NCBI GenBank assembly: GCA_007258455.2
Contig: VDFB02358134.1
Location: forward strand, 212,907,047 to 212,971,046
Source of the DNA: Sequoia sempervirens
Taxonomy: Eukaryota; Streptophyta; Pinopsida; Cupressales; Cupressaceae
Length of the DNA stretch: 64,000 bases
Reading direction: 5' to 3'
Below are positions 19,711-31,762 of this stretch, in pieces; the stretch's first letter is position 1, and every line of letters begins with the position of its first letter. The translations under genes were made by a program, and so were the position numbers. The notes beneath the pieces were generated by a model. The model made no database searches and had not been told where the DNA came from. It saw only the letters and a list, made by a program, of their open reading frames with translations.

Positions 19711-21889
19711 TGTTTAATCTCAGTTGTGTTTATGGTTTGTCCTTGATGACAAAATCTCTTCCAATGGTTTCTTTGCCAGGATGGTTCTCTTTGCATATCA
19801 CAGGCTTACACATATCAGAGTGAGAATGGCAGGGTCTCCTTGATCCATTTTGAAATGTGTATGTTGCCTATCATCAAGACATTTCTGATGTCATGTCGAT
19901 TCAATTTATCATACTGGCTATTGTCGACAAGACTTCTCTTTTGTTTCAGCAACAGAAAGTGATCTCTATCGGCATATGTTATTCTGTCGGTATGTGGTCT
20001 CAGCGAAATTGGTATGTCACACCAATCGGAGATTAAATGGAAACACATCGGCAAGAGCTTAAGGCTTCGACAAAGGGTTTTAGCGAATGTGCAATATCAC
20101 ACCGACTACCGTTGAAAAATTGCATATCAGCAAGAGTTTTGCTTCGATGGAATGTCATAGTGAACACTTTGGTCTTGCCGACTAAGTCTTATGAAGTGCT
20201 TTCGGCGAGAGATTGGTATTGTCTCAGCGACTCAGTGAATAAAGTTTTTTTTTGGGTATGACAAAGTATTCTCTGAGAGGTCTCCCTGAAGGTTGTAGGT
20301 TACAGCGACACATAAGAGTTGAAAAGTCTTTTCGGTGAGAATCTTTCATCAAAGAGAGGTCTTGGCGACGATGGTGTGTCTTGTTGACAAAGTCATATGA
20401 ATGAATTTCGGTATAACGAAGTTGTTCTATATGATGTCTCTTCAATATCAAAAGCTATAGCGATAGTAAATGAAACAAAAAAAGGGCATCTCGGTGAGAA
20501 GTTTCCTTATGTCTCAATGAATGCATAATATACTAAGGAAGCCCATTGACGAGACATGATGTATTCATTATGTCTTCTCCCCGACTCTGATGTGTCACAA
20601 CAAAAGTGAATTGAACCAAGGGGACAACTAATGATTGAATTAGGGTTGAACATCTAGAGTTAAAGTTTCCTTCGGCATACCATCACATCGATTGAAAAGA
20701 AGGTTACTCAGGGAAAAATTTGTGATTATTCTTTTTGACTGGGTATGAAACCCTAGCCTGGCCGCCATCATGAGAAAGCTTCATAAACTATTCTCTACCA
20801 TTGTTGTTGGCTGTAACGACATTGTCAGGATGAAATTCATTTTTGGTTCAGAAATGAATGGTATGGCTACTATGTTTGTTGTGCCTCTCTGGCTGGAAGC
20901 TCAATAGTGGTTGATGGAGCCTTGGAAGTTGCAGATTTATCTGGTATTTTTATTTATGCATTTCATGCTACACTTACTAGTTTATAATCACCATTTTCTT
21001 TAACTTCTCTCTGCATCTCTGTTACTAATATGACAAATGATGCCCTGACTGAGTATTGTCTTTCATACATTAGAGGTTATGATTTTTTGTGGTGGGCATT
21101 TGTCCTTTTTATGCAATGAAATAATCTCATAAGTTTCAGACTTGTTGAGGATGGCTCTTAGCTGGGTGAAATGGCTCTTATTGTGCTTTGGTTGTTCAGT
21201 CGTTACTCCTGAAGATAGTTACCTATCTAGCAGATGTATATATAGAAGCAGAAAACTCTTTTCTACTGTTGTTGTTGTAATTCTGAGATTATCATTCCTT
21301 GGCTGTATGAAAATGTATGGATAAAACTCTACAATAAAATCTGAATAACAAGATGCAGAGATTGTAAATTTCTTCTCTATGTAGTATTTTAGGGATTCAA
21401 TTATTGAATCTTTAAGGTATTTTGTAGACGAGAAAATAGAAAAATTCTCTGAGTTATTATTATTGTTCAAAACATAATTTGATGGGTTGGTACTCCTTGA
21501 GATAGATATCTCTAAACGAGGGGTTGGTGCTCCTTGAGTGGGTGCTCAAAAATCAGCCTATAAGGCATTGTGAATAGTTGATTAAAATATTAAGCCTGGA
21601 AGGCATTTAGGGAGTGGTTTTTATACCCCAAGAGGGTTTTCCACTTGGAAAATTTTGTGTCACTTTGTTCTTTTGTGTTCTCACTGCTTTACTGTGTTGT
21701 TGTTTCAGTACACTATTGGGATTATTATTTTTCTCAATTCTGTTTATGAATTATTACATTCAACTCATGAATGCATTAATCAGAATAACATTGAGATCAA
21801 ATCTAAGCTATGTTTTTGAATTTTAAAATTTGTCAAATTTGTTAAGACACTGATTTACCCCCCCTCTCAGTTTCATTTTAACTCCAACA
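19711..21889 (+). repeat. 5' LTR of the copia element
   Basis: Starts TGTTTAATCTCAGTTG (right copy TGTTGGATCTCAGTTG) and ends ACTCCAACA. TATATATA box at 21237-21244. In a 140-bp stretch around 20050 the two LTRs differ at roughly 15 places. The U3 has many scattered CGGCGAGA and AGCGACA words. Confidence 0.9.
21237..21244 (+). promoter_or_regulatory. TATA box of copia 5' LTR
   Basis: TATATATA followed by GAAGCA. The copy in the right LTR lies at 28547-28554. Transcription would start about 30 bp downstream, giving a U5 of about 600 bp. Confidence 0.6.
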
Positions 21890-21890
21890 A

Positions 21891-21900
21891 TTGGTATCAG
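21891..21900 (+). other. Primer binding site of copia element
   Basis: TTGGTATCAG begins two bases after the LTR. TGGTATCAG complements the 3' end of initiator tRNA-Met, the usual primer of plant copia elements. Confidence 0.85.
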
Positions 21901-21962
21901 TAGGGTCCCTCCGATGGTTTTAATCACCTTGGATTGATCTTGGTCTTGGAGTTTTATTTTTA

Positions 21963-23690
21963 ATGGCACATTCTCAAGATGGTGCCTCTGTAACAAGAGC
22001 TCCATTATTTGATGGAACAGATTATGTGTTCTGGAAAATTAGAATGGAAGCTTTTCTTATTTCTTTTGATGTTGATGTTTGGAGCATGGTTATAAATGCT
22101 TACAATGTACCAGCCTCTATTCCCACTAATCCTGCTGAAAAAAAGAGGTATGAAACAAATGCCAGAGCTAAGCATTCCATCTTGTGTGGGTTAACTAAAG
22201 ATGTGTTCATTAAAGTCATGCATTGCAAATCTACTCATGAAATCTGGGAAAAACTTGAAACTATATATCAAGGGAATGAGAAAGTCAAACTGTAAAAAAT
22301 CATTACACTCAAGCATCAGTTTGAGGAGTTGAAAATGAAGGACGATGAAAAAGTGGTTGAATATTTCCTAAGAGTTGATGAAGTTGTCAATGCAATGAAA
22401 GATCTAGGTCAAGATGTTAATGAATTTGATGTAGTCACAAAGGTTGTTAGAACCTTACCATCCAAATTTGAATCTAAGGTTTCAGCCCTAGAAGAAAAGA
22501 AACACTTTGATCAACTTACCTTAGACAGCCTGCAAGGAATACTTACTGCCTATGAAATGAGAACTAGTAAAAATAATTCAACAGGAAAAGAAATTTCCTT
22601 TAACACTGAAAAGAAAGAAAAAGTCGAAGTCTGTGAATTAGAGTTGTCTGATTCTAAAGAATCCCATTTTGTTAGAAGATTTAAAAAGGGATCAGGAAAA
22701 TATAAGGGAAAACTTCCCTTTAAATGTTTTAAATGTGGCAAAATAGGTCAATTTGCTGCAAAGTGTCCCTATGATGATCAAATTTGTGACAATGAGACAA
22801 CTGAAAAACAGCATAGGAAGAAGGCCTTTAAACCTAAACGTAATTTCAACTTCATAAAGAAGAAGAATTTGTTTAGCAAAGATGAAACTGATTTTGAGTC
22901 TGAATATTCATCAGTAGAAGAAGATGAAACCTTGTTCATGACTGAGATTACTCAGCAAGAAGATACAAACACCATTGACATTGAAGAAGGTGAAGTAGAT
23001 ATTGAAAGTGAGCTGAAATGTGCTTTACAAGAGATCAGAAAACTCAAAAAACAAGTTCTTGCTCAAGAACATAAACCAAATCAAGAAATGGTCTCTCTGA
23101 AAACTTAGCTTGAAGAAGCTAAAAGAGTTGAATGTCTTCAAGAAACTATAAGCTGCAAAGATCATGAAATTCAAAAATTGGAACAAGAAGTAGTTTGTCT
23201 TAGGAAGGAAATTGAAAAATATGAAAGCACTCTAAAACTGAATGAGATGCTCAGCAAGCAGAAGATGTACAAAGATAAAACTGGTGTTTGTTTTGAAAAG
23301 GGTGAATGCTCAATTGACCTTGCAAAACAAAACCCCTCTTCTGAAGTCAAAGGTTCAGGTTCAAATCACTCAGAATTTGGTAAGGATCATATTCAGTCTT
23401 TAAGAGGTAATATATCTTCATACAGTGTCAATCCTTTCTTCTATGGTTATTGTTTTTTCTGCAACAAATTTGGCCATAAGGTGAGCACTTGTAGGCTTAT
23501 GAATCCTAGAATACCCAGGTTTGGTCTCAGAAAACACTATGGTTTTGTGAGACAGATCAGATGTTTTAAATGTAATGCCTTGAGACATTTTGTCAAAAAA
23601 TGCAGAACTAATATGCAATTGAAACAAAAAAAAATTAAAAAGGTTTGGAAACCTAAGATTGTTAACATTGAACAAACTATGTTGGTTCAA
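21963..23690 (+). pseudogene. Copia gag with zinc knuckles
   Basis: Starts MAHSQDGASVTRAPLFDGTD, a typical copia gag start. Retrotransposon gag domain (FWKIRMEAFL, then HEIWEKLETIYQG) in residues 20-110, then a UBN2-like part. Zinc knuckle CFKCGKIGQFAAKC at 22728 has Gln where His is expected, followed by CFFCNKFGHKVSTC (23453) and CFKCNALRHFVKKC (23561). In-frame TAA at 22293 and TAG at 23106. It would coat the element RNA in cytoplasmic particles. Confidence 0.88.
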
Positions 23691-24050
23691 ACTGCTTTTC
23701 ATTCCAAGAAAAATGACTTATGGGTCCTAGACAGTGGATGTTCTAACCATACGACTCACGACAAGGATAAGTTTATAAATATTGAAGATTATGTAGGTGG
23801 TTATGTTAAGTTTGGTGATAACTCTGGTATTCAAATTAAAGGTAGAGGTTCACTTCTTCTGAATGAAGACACTCCTATCTATAATGTGTACTATGTGGAA
23901 GGTCTCAAACACAATCTTCTAAGTGTTATTCAAATCTATGATAGTGGTTATCATGTTCTTTTCACTTCACAGGGATGTGAGATTAAGAACAAGCTTGGAA
24001 AGGCTGTTGCATCTGGAAGGAGGACAAAAGGAAATGTGTAAAATCTTCTT
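23690..24050 (+). pseudogene. Copia protease
   Basis: LWVLDSGCSNHTTHD at about 23718 carries the DSG active site, and VKFGDNSGIQIKGRG and VEGLKHNLLSV follow, the normal order of copia PR. A TAA at 24039 lies in the GNVYNL position just after PR. Confidence 0.85.
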
Positions 24051-24080
24051 GACTCATCATGCAATGACAATAATCAAGGT

Positions 24081-25215
24081 ATGTGTCTAATGGGCCAAAT
24101 TGAAGAGAATTGGTTATGGCATAAAAGATTAGGACACATAAACTTTGAAAATCTAGTTAGAATTAGTAAAAATAAGAATGTTAGAGGTCTACCAGTTCTT
24201 AGCAAGCCAAAAAACTCTGTGTGCAAAGAATGCTTAAGTGGTAAACAAACTAAAATCAGCTTCAAAACAAAAGAACATTCTTCTTCAAAACCTTTACAAC
24301 TTGTGCACACTAATTTATGTGGACTAACCAAAACAAGGTCTATTAATGGTGAAAGGTACTTTATGCTATTTGTGGATGATTATACTAGAATGATATGGGT
24401 CACATTTCTTAAGCACAAATCAAAAGCCTTTGGAAGGTTCAAAATTTTTCGTAAAATGGTTGAAAAGGAATCTGATCTGAAACTTAAATGTCTACGATAT
24501 GAAAAAGGAGGCGAGTTCACTTCTCAAGAGTTTATTGATTACTGTGAACAGCACGACATTAAAAGACAGTATGCTGCAACAAAAACACCTCAACAAAATG
24601 GGGTAGTTGAACTTAAGAATAGAACTGTACAATAAATGGCTAGAACCATGCTAGATGAAGCTAAGTTGACTGATATGTATTGGAAAGAAGTTGTTCATAC
24701 AGTTGTATACATTTTGAATAGAGTGCAGATTAGGGTGAAATCCAAACACACTCCTTATGAACTTTGGTATGGAAAAACTACTTCTATCAAACACTTTAAA
24801 ATTTTTGGAAGTGTTTTATCAAGAAAGATGATGATAACCTTGGGAGCTTTCAATCAAAGAGTGATGAGGGTATCTTTTTGGGATACTCAACTCACAACAA
24901 AGCTTATAAATTCCTTAACAAAAGGCTTAATAAGATTGTTGAAGTTGTTAATGTAAAATTTGATGAAAGACCACATTTGTTTGCTGAATCTTTGCAGGAT
25001 AATGAGGAAGAAAAACTTGAACTTGAAATAATTTCAGAAGAAGCTGAAATAGCAAAGTCTATTGTTGAATCAACAAGCCCTAAAAATGAAAAAGAAAGTC
25101 CTGAAAAGGTTGCATCAAATGCTCCTTCGAAAACTCTAGCTATATATCACCCCAAAGATCAGATTATTGGGGATAAAAATGCAGGAGTTCAAACTAGAAG
25201 AAAGGCTACATAATC
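24081..25215 (+). pseudogene. Copia GAG-pre-integrase and integrase
   Basis: LWHKRLGHINFENL (His of the HHCC finger) and VCKECLSGKQTK, then the core. The first catalytic Asp, normally in HTDLCG, is Asn (VHTNLCG, 24305). The second motif reads YEKGGEF instead of SDxGGEF. The Glu in NGVVELKNRT is kept. TAA at 24633 replaces the Glu of QEMART. A frameshift lies near 24810-24820 (FGSVLSRKMM). The frame is then restored with DEGIFLGYSTHNKAYK. The integrase is certainly dead. Confidence 0.87.
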
Positions 25216-26286
25216 TGATGAAAAGGTACAAATTGCTTTTTGTTTAATTACTCAGTTTGAGCCTAAAATTTTTAATGAAGCTCTCACAGATTCATGTTGG
25301 ATTAATTCTATGTAGGAAGAAATTGATCAGATTGAGAAAAATTAGACTTGGGAGTTAGTCCCAAGACCAGATGACAAGAATGTCATTGGAGGCAAATGGA
25401 TATACAGAAACAAGGTTGATAAAAATGGTAATGTTATTCACAACAAAGCAAGATTTATCTGCAAAGGCTATACTCAACAAGAAGGTATTGATTTTGGTGA
25501 AACCTTTGCACCTATTGCTAGACTAGAATCTATTAGAATATTCTTGGCTTATTTTGTTTACAAAAACTTTACTGTTTATCAAATGGATGTCAACACTATT
25601 TTTTTAAATGGCTATTTAGATGAAGAGGTCTATGTTGAACAACCTGAAGGATTTATTTGTAAAGATAAGCCTGATCATGTTTACAGATTGAAAAAGGCCC
25701 TCTATGGCTTAAAACAAGCACCTAGAGCTTGGTACTCTAGGCTGGACAGTCATTTAATTTCTAATGGCTTTGTTAGAGGAGGTGTAGACAGTAATCTTTA
25801 TGTTAAAACTGAAGGTTCTGATATTTTGGTTGTTTAAATTTACGTTGATGACACTATCTTTGGCTGCAACAACGTTACTTTGAGTAAAAAATTCTCTCTG
25901 CTAATGGAATCTAAATTTGAAATGTCATTATTAGGAGAATTAAATTTCTTCTTGGGTCTTCAAATCTCTCAACGTGAAAATGGAATATTTCTTTCTCAAA
26001 CCAAGTATGCTAGAGAGATGCTTAAGAAATTTCAAATGGATGAATGCCATCTAGTTAGCACTCCAATGGTTACTGGATGCAAACTTACTAAGGTTGATGA
26101 TTCTCCTGATACAAATAAAATTGAATATAGATCAATGATCGACAGTCTTTTATATTTAACTACCTCTAGACCTAACATTATGCAAGCAGTTTGCACTATT
26201 GCACGGTATCAAGCATCCCCTAAAGAATCCCATGTCACTGCTATTAAAAGGATTTTTAAATATATTTAGGGCACTGTTGATTATGG
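25216..26286 (+). pseudogene. Copia reverse transcriptase
   Basis: Begins near [19 protein letters not shown] (25350), with [36 protein letters not shown] and the catalytic YVDDTIFG at 25842 all present. In-frame stops at 25313, 25343, 25835 (directly before YVDD) and 26267. All are in one frame without further shifts, so the decay is by point mutation. Confidence 0.92.
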
Positions 26287-26764
26287 TCTTTGGTATCCTA
26301 GAAGCAATGATTTCTCTTTGATTGCTTCAACTGATGCTGACTGGTTTGGTTGTTTGGATGATAGGAAAAGCACCAGTGGTGCTGCATTCTTTCTTGGTGA
26401 TCGTTTAGTTGCATGGCACAGCAAGAAACAAGTATTTTTTTCTCTTTCTACTGTTGAAGCAAAATACATTGCTGCCACTTCATGTTGTACTCAAGTTCTT
26501 TGGATGAGTCAGACTCTTTCAGATATGGGTATTGATGTTTCTAAACCTATTTCCATTCTTTGTGATAACACTAGTGCAATAAATATTTCAAACAATCCTA
26601 TTATGCACTCTTGCACTAAACATATTGCTATCAAGTTTCACTTTCTTCGAGAAAAGGTTTTGGCTAATGAAGTCTGCTTACAGTTTGTTGGATCTCAAGA
26701 TTAGGTGGTTCATATTTTTACGAAGCCCTTAGCAAAAGAGTTATTTGAAAGGTTGAGACTTTGA
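26287..26764 (+). pseudogene. Copia RNase H
   Basis: STDADWFGCLDDRKSTSG, LSTVEAKYIAATSC, ILCDNTSAI and KHIAIKFHFLREKV are the standard copia RNase H motifs, with Asp, Glu and Asp retained. TAG at 26702 replaces the Gln expected in DQVADIFTKPL. The frame ends with TGA near 26762. Confidence 0.9.
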
Positions 26765-26970
26765 TTGGGAGTTATCTCTCAATTGTTACTTCACTAAATC
26801 TCCAAGCTACTGCTTAGGGGGAGCATGTTATATGTTTTGATTCACTTAAAGCTCTCCTACAATCTTGGTTGTTGCACTGGTACTCTTTTTTTCAACTGTT
26901 TCTCATGATATTTTGGTTGGCTTCTCAGTTGTGTTATGGCAATGCACATTTTCTTCTATTCTTTGCCTTG

Positions 26971-27022
26971 AGGCAAAAAGGGGGAGAGTCATTTGTGTTT
27001 TCCATCAAGGACAAAGGGGGAG
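26971..27022 (+). other. Polypurine tracts of copia element
   Basis: GGCAAAAAGGGGGAGAG (26971-26987) and ACAAAGGGGGAG (27011-27022) lie just before the 3' LTR. The second is next to the LTR and is the likelier primer. Confidence 0.75.
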
Positions 27023-27024
27023 TT

Positions 27025-29225
27025 TGTTGGATCTCAGTTGTGTTTATGGTTTGCCCTTGATGACAAAATCTCTTTCAATGGTTTCTTTGTCAGGATGGTT
27101 CTCTTTGCATATCACAAGCTTACACATGTCGGAGTGAGAATGGTAGGGTCTCCCCGATCCATTTTGAAATGTCTATGTTGCCTATCGACAAGACATTTCT
27201 GATGTCATGTTGATTCAATTTATCATATTGCTTGCTGCCAGCAAGACTTCTCTTTTGTTTCAGTGACAGAAAGTGATCTCTATTGGCATATGTTATTTTG
27301 TTAGTATGTGGTCTCAGTGAAATTGGTATGTCACACCGATCGAAAATTAAATGGAAACACATCGAAAAGAGCTTAAGGCTATGGTGAAGGGTTTTAGCGA
27401 ATGTGCAATGTCACACCAACCGCCATTGGAAAATTGCATATCGACAAGAGTTTTGCTTTGATGGAATGTCATAGCGAACACTTTGGTCTTGCTGACTAAG
27501 TCTTATGAAGTGCTTTCGGCAAGAGATTGGTATTGTCTCAGTGACTCAGTGAATAATTTTTTTTTTCGGTATGACAAAGTATTCTCTGAGAGGTCTCCCC
27601 GAAGTTTGTAGTTTACAGTGACACATAAGAGTTGAAAAGTCTTTTCGGTGAGACTCTTTCATCGAAGAGAGGTCTTGGTGAGGATGGTGTGTCTTTTCGA
27701 CAAAGCCATATGAATGACTTTCGGTATAACAAATTTGATCTATATGATGTCTCTCCGATATCAAAAGCTATAGCGATAGTAAATGAAACAAAAAGGGCAT
27801 CTCGGTGAGAAGTTTCCTTATGTCTCAGCGAATGCATAATATACTAAGGAAGCCCATCGATGAGACATGATGTATTCGTTATGTCTCCTCCCTGACTTTG
27901 ATGTGTCATAGCGAAAGCGAATTGAACCAAGGGGATGACTAACAATTGATTTAGGGTTGAACATTTGGCGTTAAAGTTACCTTCGACATACCGTCACATC
28001 GATTGAAAAGAAGGTTACTCAAGGAAAAATTTGTGATTATTCTTTTTGACTGGGTATGAAACCCTAGCCTGGCCGCCATCATTAGAAAGATTCATAAACT
28101 GTTCTTTCCTATTGTTGCTGGCTGTAATGGCATTGTCACGATGAAATTCATTTCTGGTTCAGAAATGAATGGTATGGCTGCTATGTTTGTTGCTCCTCTC
28201 TGGCTAGAAGCTTGATAGTGGTTGATGGAGCCTTGGAAGTTGTAGATTTGTCTGGTATTTTTTTTATGTGTTTCATGCTACACATACTGGTTTATAATCA
28301 CCATTTTCTTTAACTGCTATCTGCATCTTTGTTACTAATATGACAAATGATGCCCTAACTAAGTATTATCTTTCGTACATTAGAGGTTATGATTTTCTGT
28401 GGTGGGCAGCTATGCTTTTTATGCAATGAAATGATCTCATAAGTTTCAGACTTGTTGAGGACGGCTCTTAGCTAGGTGAAATGGCTCTTGTTGTGCTTTG
28501 GTTGTTCAACCATTACTCCTGAAGACAATTACCTATCTGGCAGATGTATATATAGAAGCATAAAACTCTTTTTTGCTGTTGTTGTTGTAATTCTGAGATT
28601 ATCATTCCTTGGCTGTATGAAAATGTATGGATAAAACTTTGCAATAAAATTTGAATAACAAGATGCGGAGATTGTAAATTTCTTCTCTATGTAGTATTTT
28701 AGGGATTCAATTATTGAATCTTTAAGGTATTGTGTAGACGAGAAAACAGAGAATATGTGCTTAATTGAAAATAGTGAAATCCTCTGAGTTATTATTATTG
28801 TTCAAAACATAATTTGAGGGGTTGGTACTCCTTGAGATAGATATCTCTAAATGAGGGGTTGGTGCTCCTTGAGTGGGTGCTCAAAAATCATCCTATAAGG
28901 CATTGTGAACAGTTGATTAAAAGATTAAGCCTGGAAGGCATTTAGGGAGTGGTTTTTATACCCCATGAGGGTTTTCCACTTGGAAAATTTTGTGTCATTT
29001 ATTTCTTCTATGTTCTCACTGCTTTATTGTGTTGTTGTTTCAGTACACTGTTGGCATTATTATTTTTCTCATTTTTGTTTATGAATGATTACATTCAACT
29101 CATGAATGCATTAATCAAAATAACATTGAGATCAAATCTAAGCTATGTTTTTGAATTTTTAAAATTTGTCAAATCTGTTAAGACACTGATTCACCCCCCC
29201 TCTCAGTGTCATTTTAACTCCAACA
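27025..29225 (+). repeat. 3' LTR of the copia element
   Basis: Starts TGTTGGATCTCAGTTG and ends ACTCCAACA. TATA box at 28547-28554. A 28-bp stretch near 28750 (TATGTGCTTAATTGAAAATA) is absent from the left copy. Confidence 0.9.
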
Positions 29226-30052
29226 ACATTATCCAATGAGAATTCTTTATTTGGATACCTTATCTTATCACGAGATAATCCTTGGCATCCTTTGCATGCT
29301 TGCCATATCCATCCATCCATACACCTATCCAAGCATCCATCCATGACATTCCATACATTGCTAGACATTGGGGGAAGATATCTCACATCTTTCTTCGAGA
29401 ATAAATCTTGGTCTATATCCTCTAACTTCTGTGGTGATCCAAACATTGGCAAACGTGAAATCAAATTGATTAAGCAATTGTGATCCAGAATCCAAATCAC
29501 TAGCCTATGACATATTTTGATGAAAAAATGTTCCTTATCAAGCTTCATCTTTCATCGAACATCAAACCAAGCAATCGATAATAGTCGCATCTAGGTTGCA
29601 CATCAAACATCACATCAAATCATCCAAACATCTTTTGTTCCAAACCAAGCTTCAATTATCCTGATCAATTGAATCCAATCAATTATCCATAATCTTGGGA
29701 TATCCTTCCCGATCATTGTGTTGCTTAACACTATCCTTGCATTGTTGTGCATCCTCAAAAATGTTATCATCATCAATCCTGATCAATCAAATCCTTGCAT
29801 TGTTGTGTATCCTCAACAATGTTATCATCAACATCAATCAATCGATCGGATTAATCAACCTTAGCTTGGTTTTTAGAAAAATCCCAAACAGAGAACTGAT
29901 ATCATCACACATGTCCATATCCTAATCGTCAAAATCGTGTGAAAAATCCAAAAACATTTGAGACATCAAAAAATCCAAAAAACATCCAAAACATCAAAAA
30001 ATCCAAAAACACTCATAAAATCAAGAAAACATCAAAAACATTAGAATCCGAA

Positions 30053-30108
30053 CTACGTTGTCTCTGAACTTAAATGTAGGCAAGGCTAATCTTTGATCAG
30101 CCCCTGAG
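30053..30108 (+). repeat. 3'-region hairpin module of element C
   Basis: CTACG start, then TGTAGGCAA, GGCTAATC-TTT-GATCAGCC (30084-30102) and CCTGAG. The stem has a single A/C mismatch. The C2 copy at 39951 has the perfect version. Confidence 0.75.
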
Positions 30109-30719
30109 ACATCAAAATCCAAAAACATTCAAAAAAACCACCAAAATCCAAAAACATTCAAAAATGCAAAATCCAAAAAACATTCATAAAATCTCAGAAA
30201 ACCCCAAAACATTTGAAAAATCAAAAAATCAAAACTTTTGAAAAATCCAAAAACCCAAAAAATAGCCTCAAAACATTCCAAAAACATCAAAAACATCCAA
30301 ATATTTGAAAAAAAACCATCCATCTCATCTCGATTTCACTCAAAATAATCAATCATCCATAATAAACTTATTGTCACCTTCATCCTTTGGCAACACAAAT
30401 AGAAACAATCACAACAATTAGCAAAAGCAAGCTTCAATCATATAAATAAAAAGCAAACAACAAATCTTTAAAACAAAATCAAAGTCTTGATCATTTTCAA
30501 ACATGTTAATCAACTTTATATCAAGAGCCTATCAATCAACTTATCAACCCATCATCATCCTATACAATGCATGTCCTAGGATATATTGTTCTGAAAATGG
30601 GCATCATTTTGGATATCATCTTGGATTATTATCCTATCAAAACACATCCCTTTGGCTGAAGGTATGAAGAACATTGGCTTGTTTTTGTACTTGATCTTTT
30701 CTTTTGGTTTATCTTATTG

Positions 30720-30960
30720 TGCTCATTCCAAGGACCTCTCAATGATGTCCCCAACGAAGGGATTTAGAGAGATAGGAATGGGGCAACGATCATTAAATTT
30801 TTATCTGTTGTGCTTGTTGGATGTGCTTGTTGGACGTTCTTGTAATATAACCTTGGCGAATACTTGCTTTGTTAGGTACGTCCTAGCAAGGTTTTCGTAT
30901 GTCAAGTGTGAATAAGAATACTCCTATTTGTTTATTGAGTCAAAGTCCATCACACTAGGT
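30720..30960 (+). other. Conserved non-coding block of element C
   Basis: GATGTCCCCAACGAAGGGATTT, AGGAATGGGGCAACGAT, then GTTGGACGTTCTTGTAATAT and GTCAAGTGTGAATAAG. Homologous to F 1616-1995 on the other strand and partly to D 48880-49050. It is not part of any long open frame. Confidence 0.65.
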
Positions 30961-31746
30961 GCAACGCCATCTTGGTTCTTTATACCCTGATGCATTGTAC
31001 CTATGTGTGTTATCAAACATAAGGTAATTGGCACTTTAAAAATCCCAAATCTTTGGCAAGAAATCATCATCATCATCATCTCATGTCTTGTTGGAATCTC
31101 TTATTTTCTTCTATCTCTTGCTTTTCACGCTAACATGGTACCATGATAGTTAATCATAAATCATCATTAATGCATCCATCCTGCATCCAAAAACCATACT
31201 GCATAATGAATATCATATCATATAGAAAGCATTAATCGTACCACATGCATTCATCCCCATCATTGCATAATATAGATTGGTTATTCTAAACATCTCATAA
31301 ACCATACATTTATCATCTATTTGCATAATCATAAAAGCATCATCATATCAAATCATGTGCATCCATATCATCCATACATCATCATATCATCCATTACATA
31401 TAAACATCATAATCATCTCATCATCAATAATGTCACTGTAATGGTACAAATTAGGATCAAGTGGGTGTAATATATCAAAATAGGCATGAGGCTACCCATG
31501 GCTGATGACTGTCTACATCATCAAATTTGTCTACATCAAATATTCGAGTTGAACTGATCTTGAACCTATTTGTCGAGAGATTGACCCTCAAATCAAACAT
31601 CTTCGCCCAATCTCTCGAGGGGTTAGTATATGAGCGTAATTCTTCATTCGTTGGGGTAGCAATGGGGCATTCAAAAAAATCAGAGAAATTTTGACTTTTG
31701 ATCATGGAAAGATTATTCTCTGAACCAACGCAACAAGCGCATTGCT
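30961..31746 (+). other. Pre-PPT region of element C
   Basis: ATCATCATATCATCC-type low complexity (31130-31440), corresponding to 531-1615 in F and 49390-49960 in D. A 98-codon minus-strand frame (31475-31771) starts inside the LTR. I cannot match it to the antisense ORF of D. Confidence 0.45.
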
Positions 31747-31762
31747 TCAAAGAGGAGCAAAA
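31747..31762 (+). other. Polypurine tract of element C
   Basis: TCAAAGAGGAGCAAAA, one base different from the PPT of element A, directly before the LTR TG. Confidence 0.85.

Larger units (their letters stand above)
19711..29225 (+). mobile_element. Ty1/copia retrotransposon, full-length but inactive
   Basis: LTRs of about 2.2 kb flank one gag-pol frame in the order gag, PR, INT, RT, RNase H, which defines copia. The PBS matches initiator tRNA-Met. There are about ten in-frame stops and one frameshift. The bases flanking the LTRs (TCAAT and ACATT) do not match. The left neighbour is minus-strand F while the right neighbour is plus-strand C, so the two ends probably came from different insertions. 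A SIRE/Maximus-like identity is possible from the long LTRs and several zinc knuckles, but this is tentative. Confidence 0.9.
29226..31762 (+). mobile_element. Element C: 3' region of a Tat-like element, left part missing
   Basis: Begins exactly at the end of the copia LTR. 29226 to about 30384 is a near copy (about 6% different in the part I aligned) of 39143-40333. It holds hairpin module 30053-30108, A-rich AATCCAAAAACATT repeats (30110-30350), the conserved block at about 30720-30960 and the PPT at 31747, followed by an LTR. No coding part of C is left. Confidence 0.8.

Noticed and set aside
30129..30323. Phe/Leu-rich minus-strand frame resembling a membrane protein
   Set aside because: It is the reverse translation of AATCCAAAAACATT repeats; the same artefact occurs at 39919-40224 and 2322-2537.
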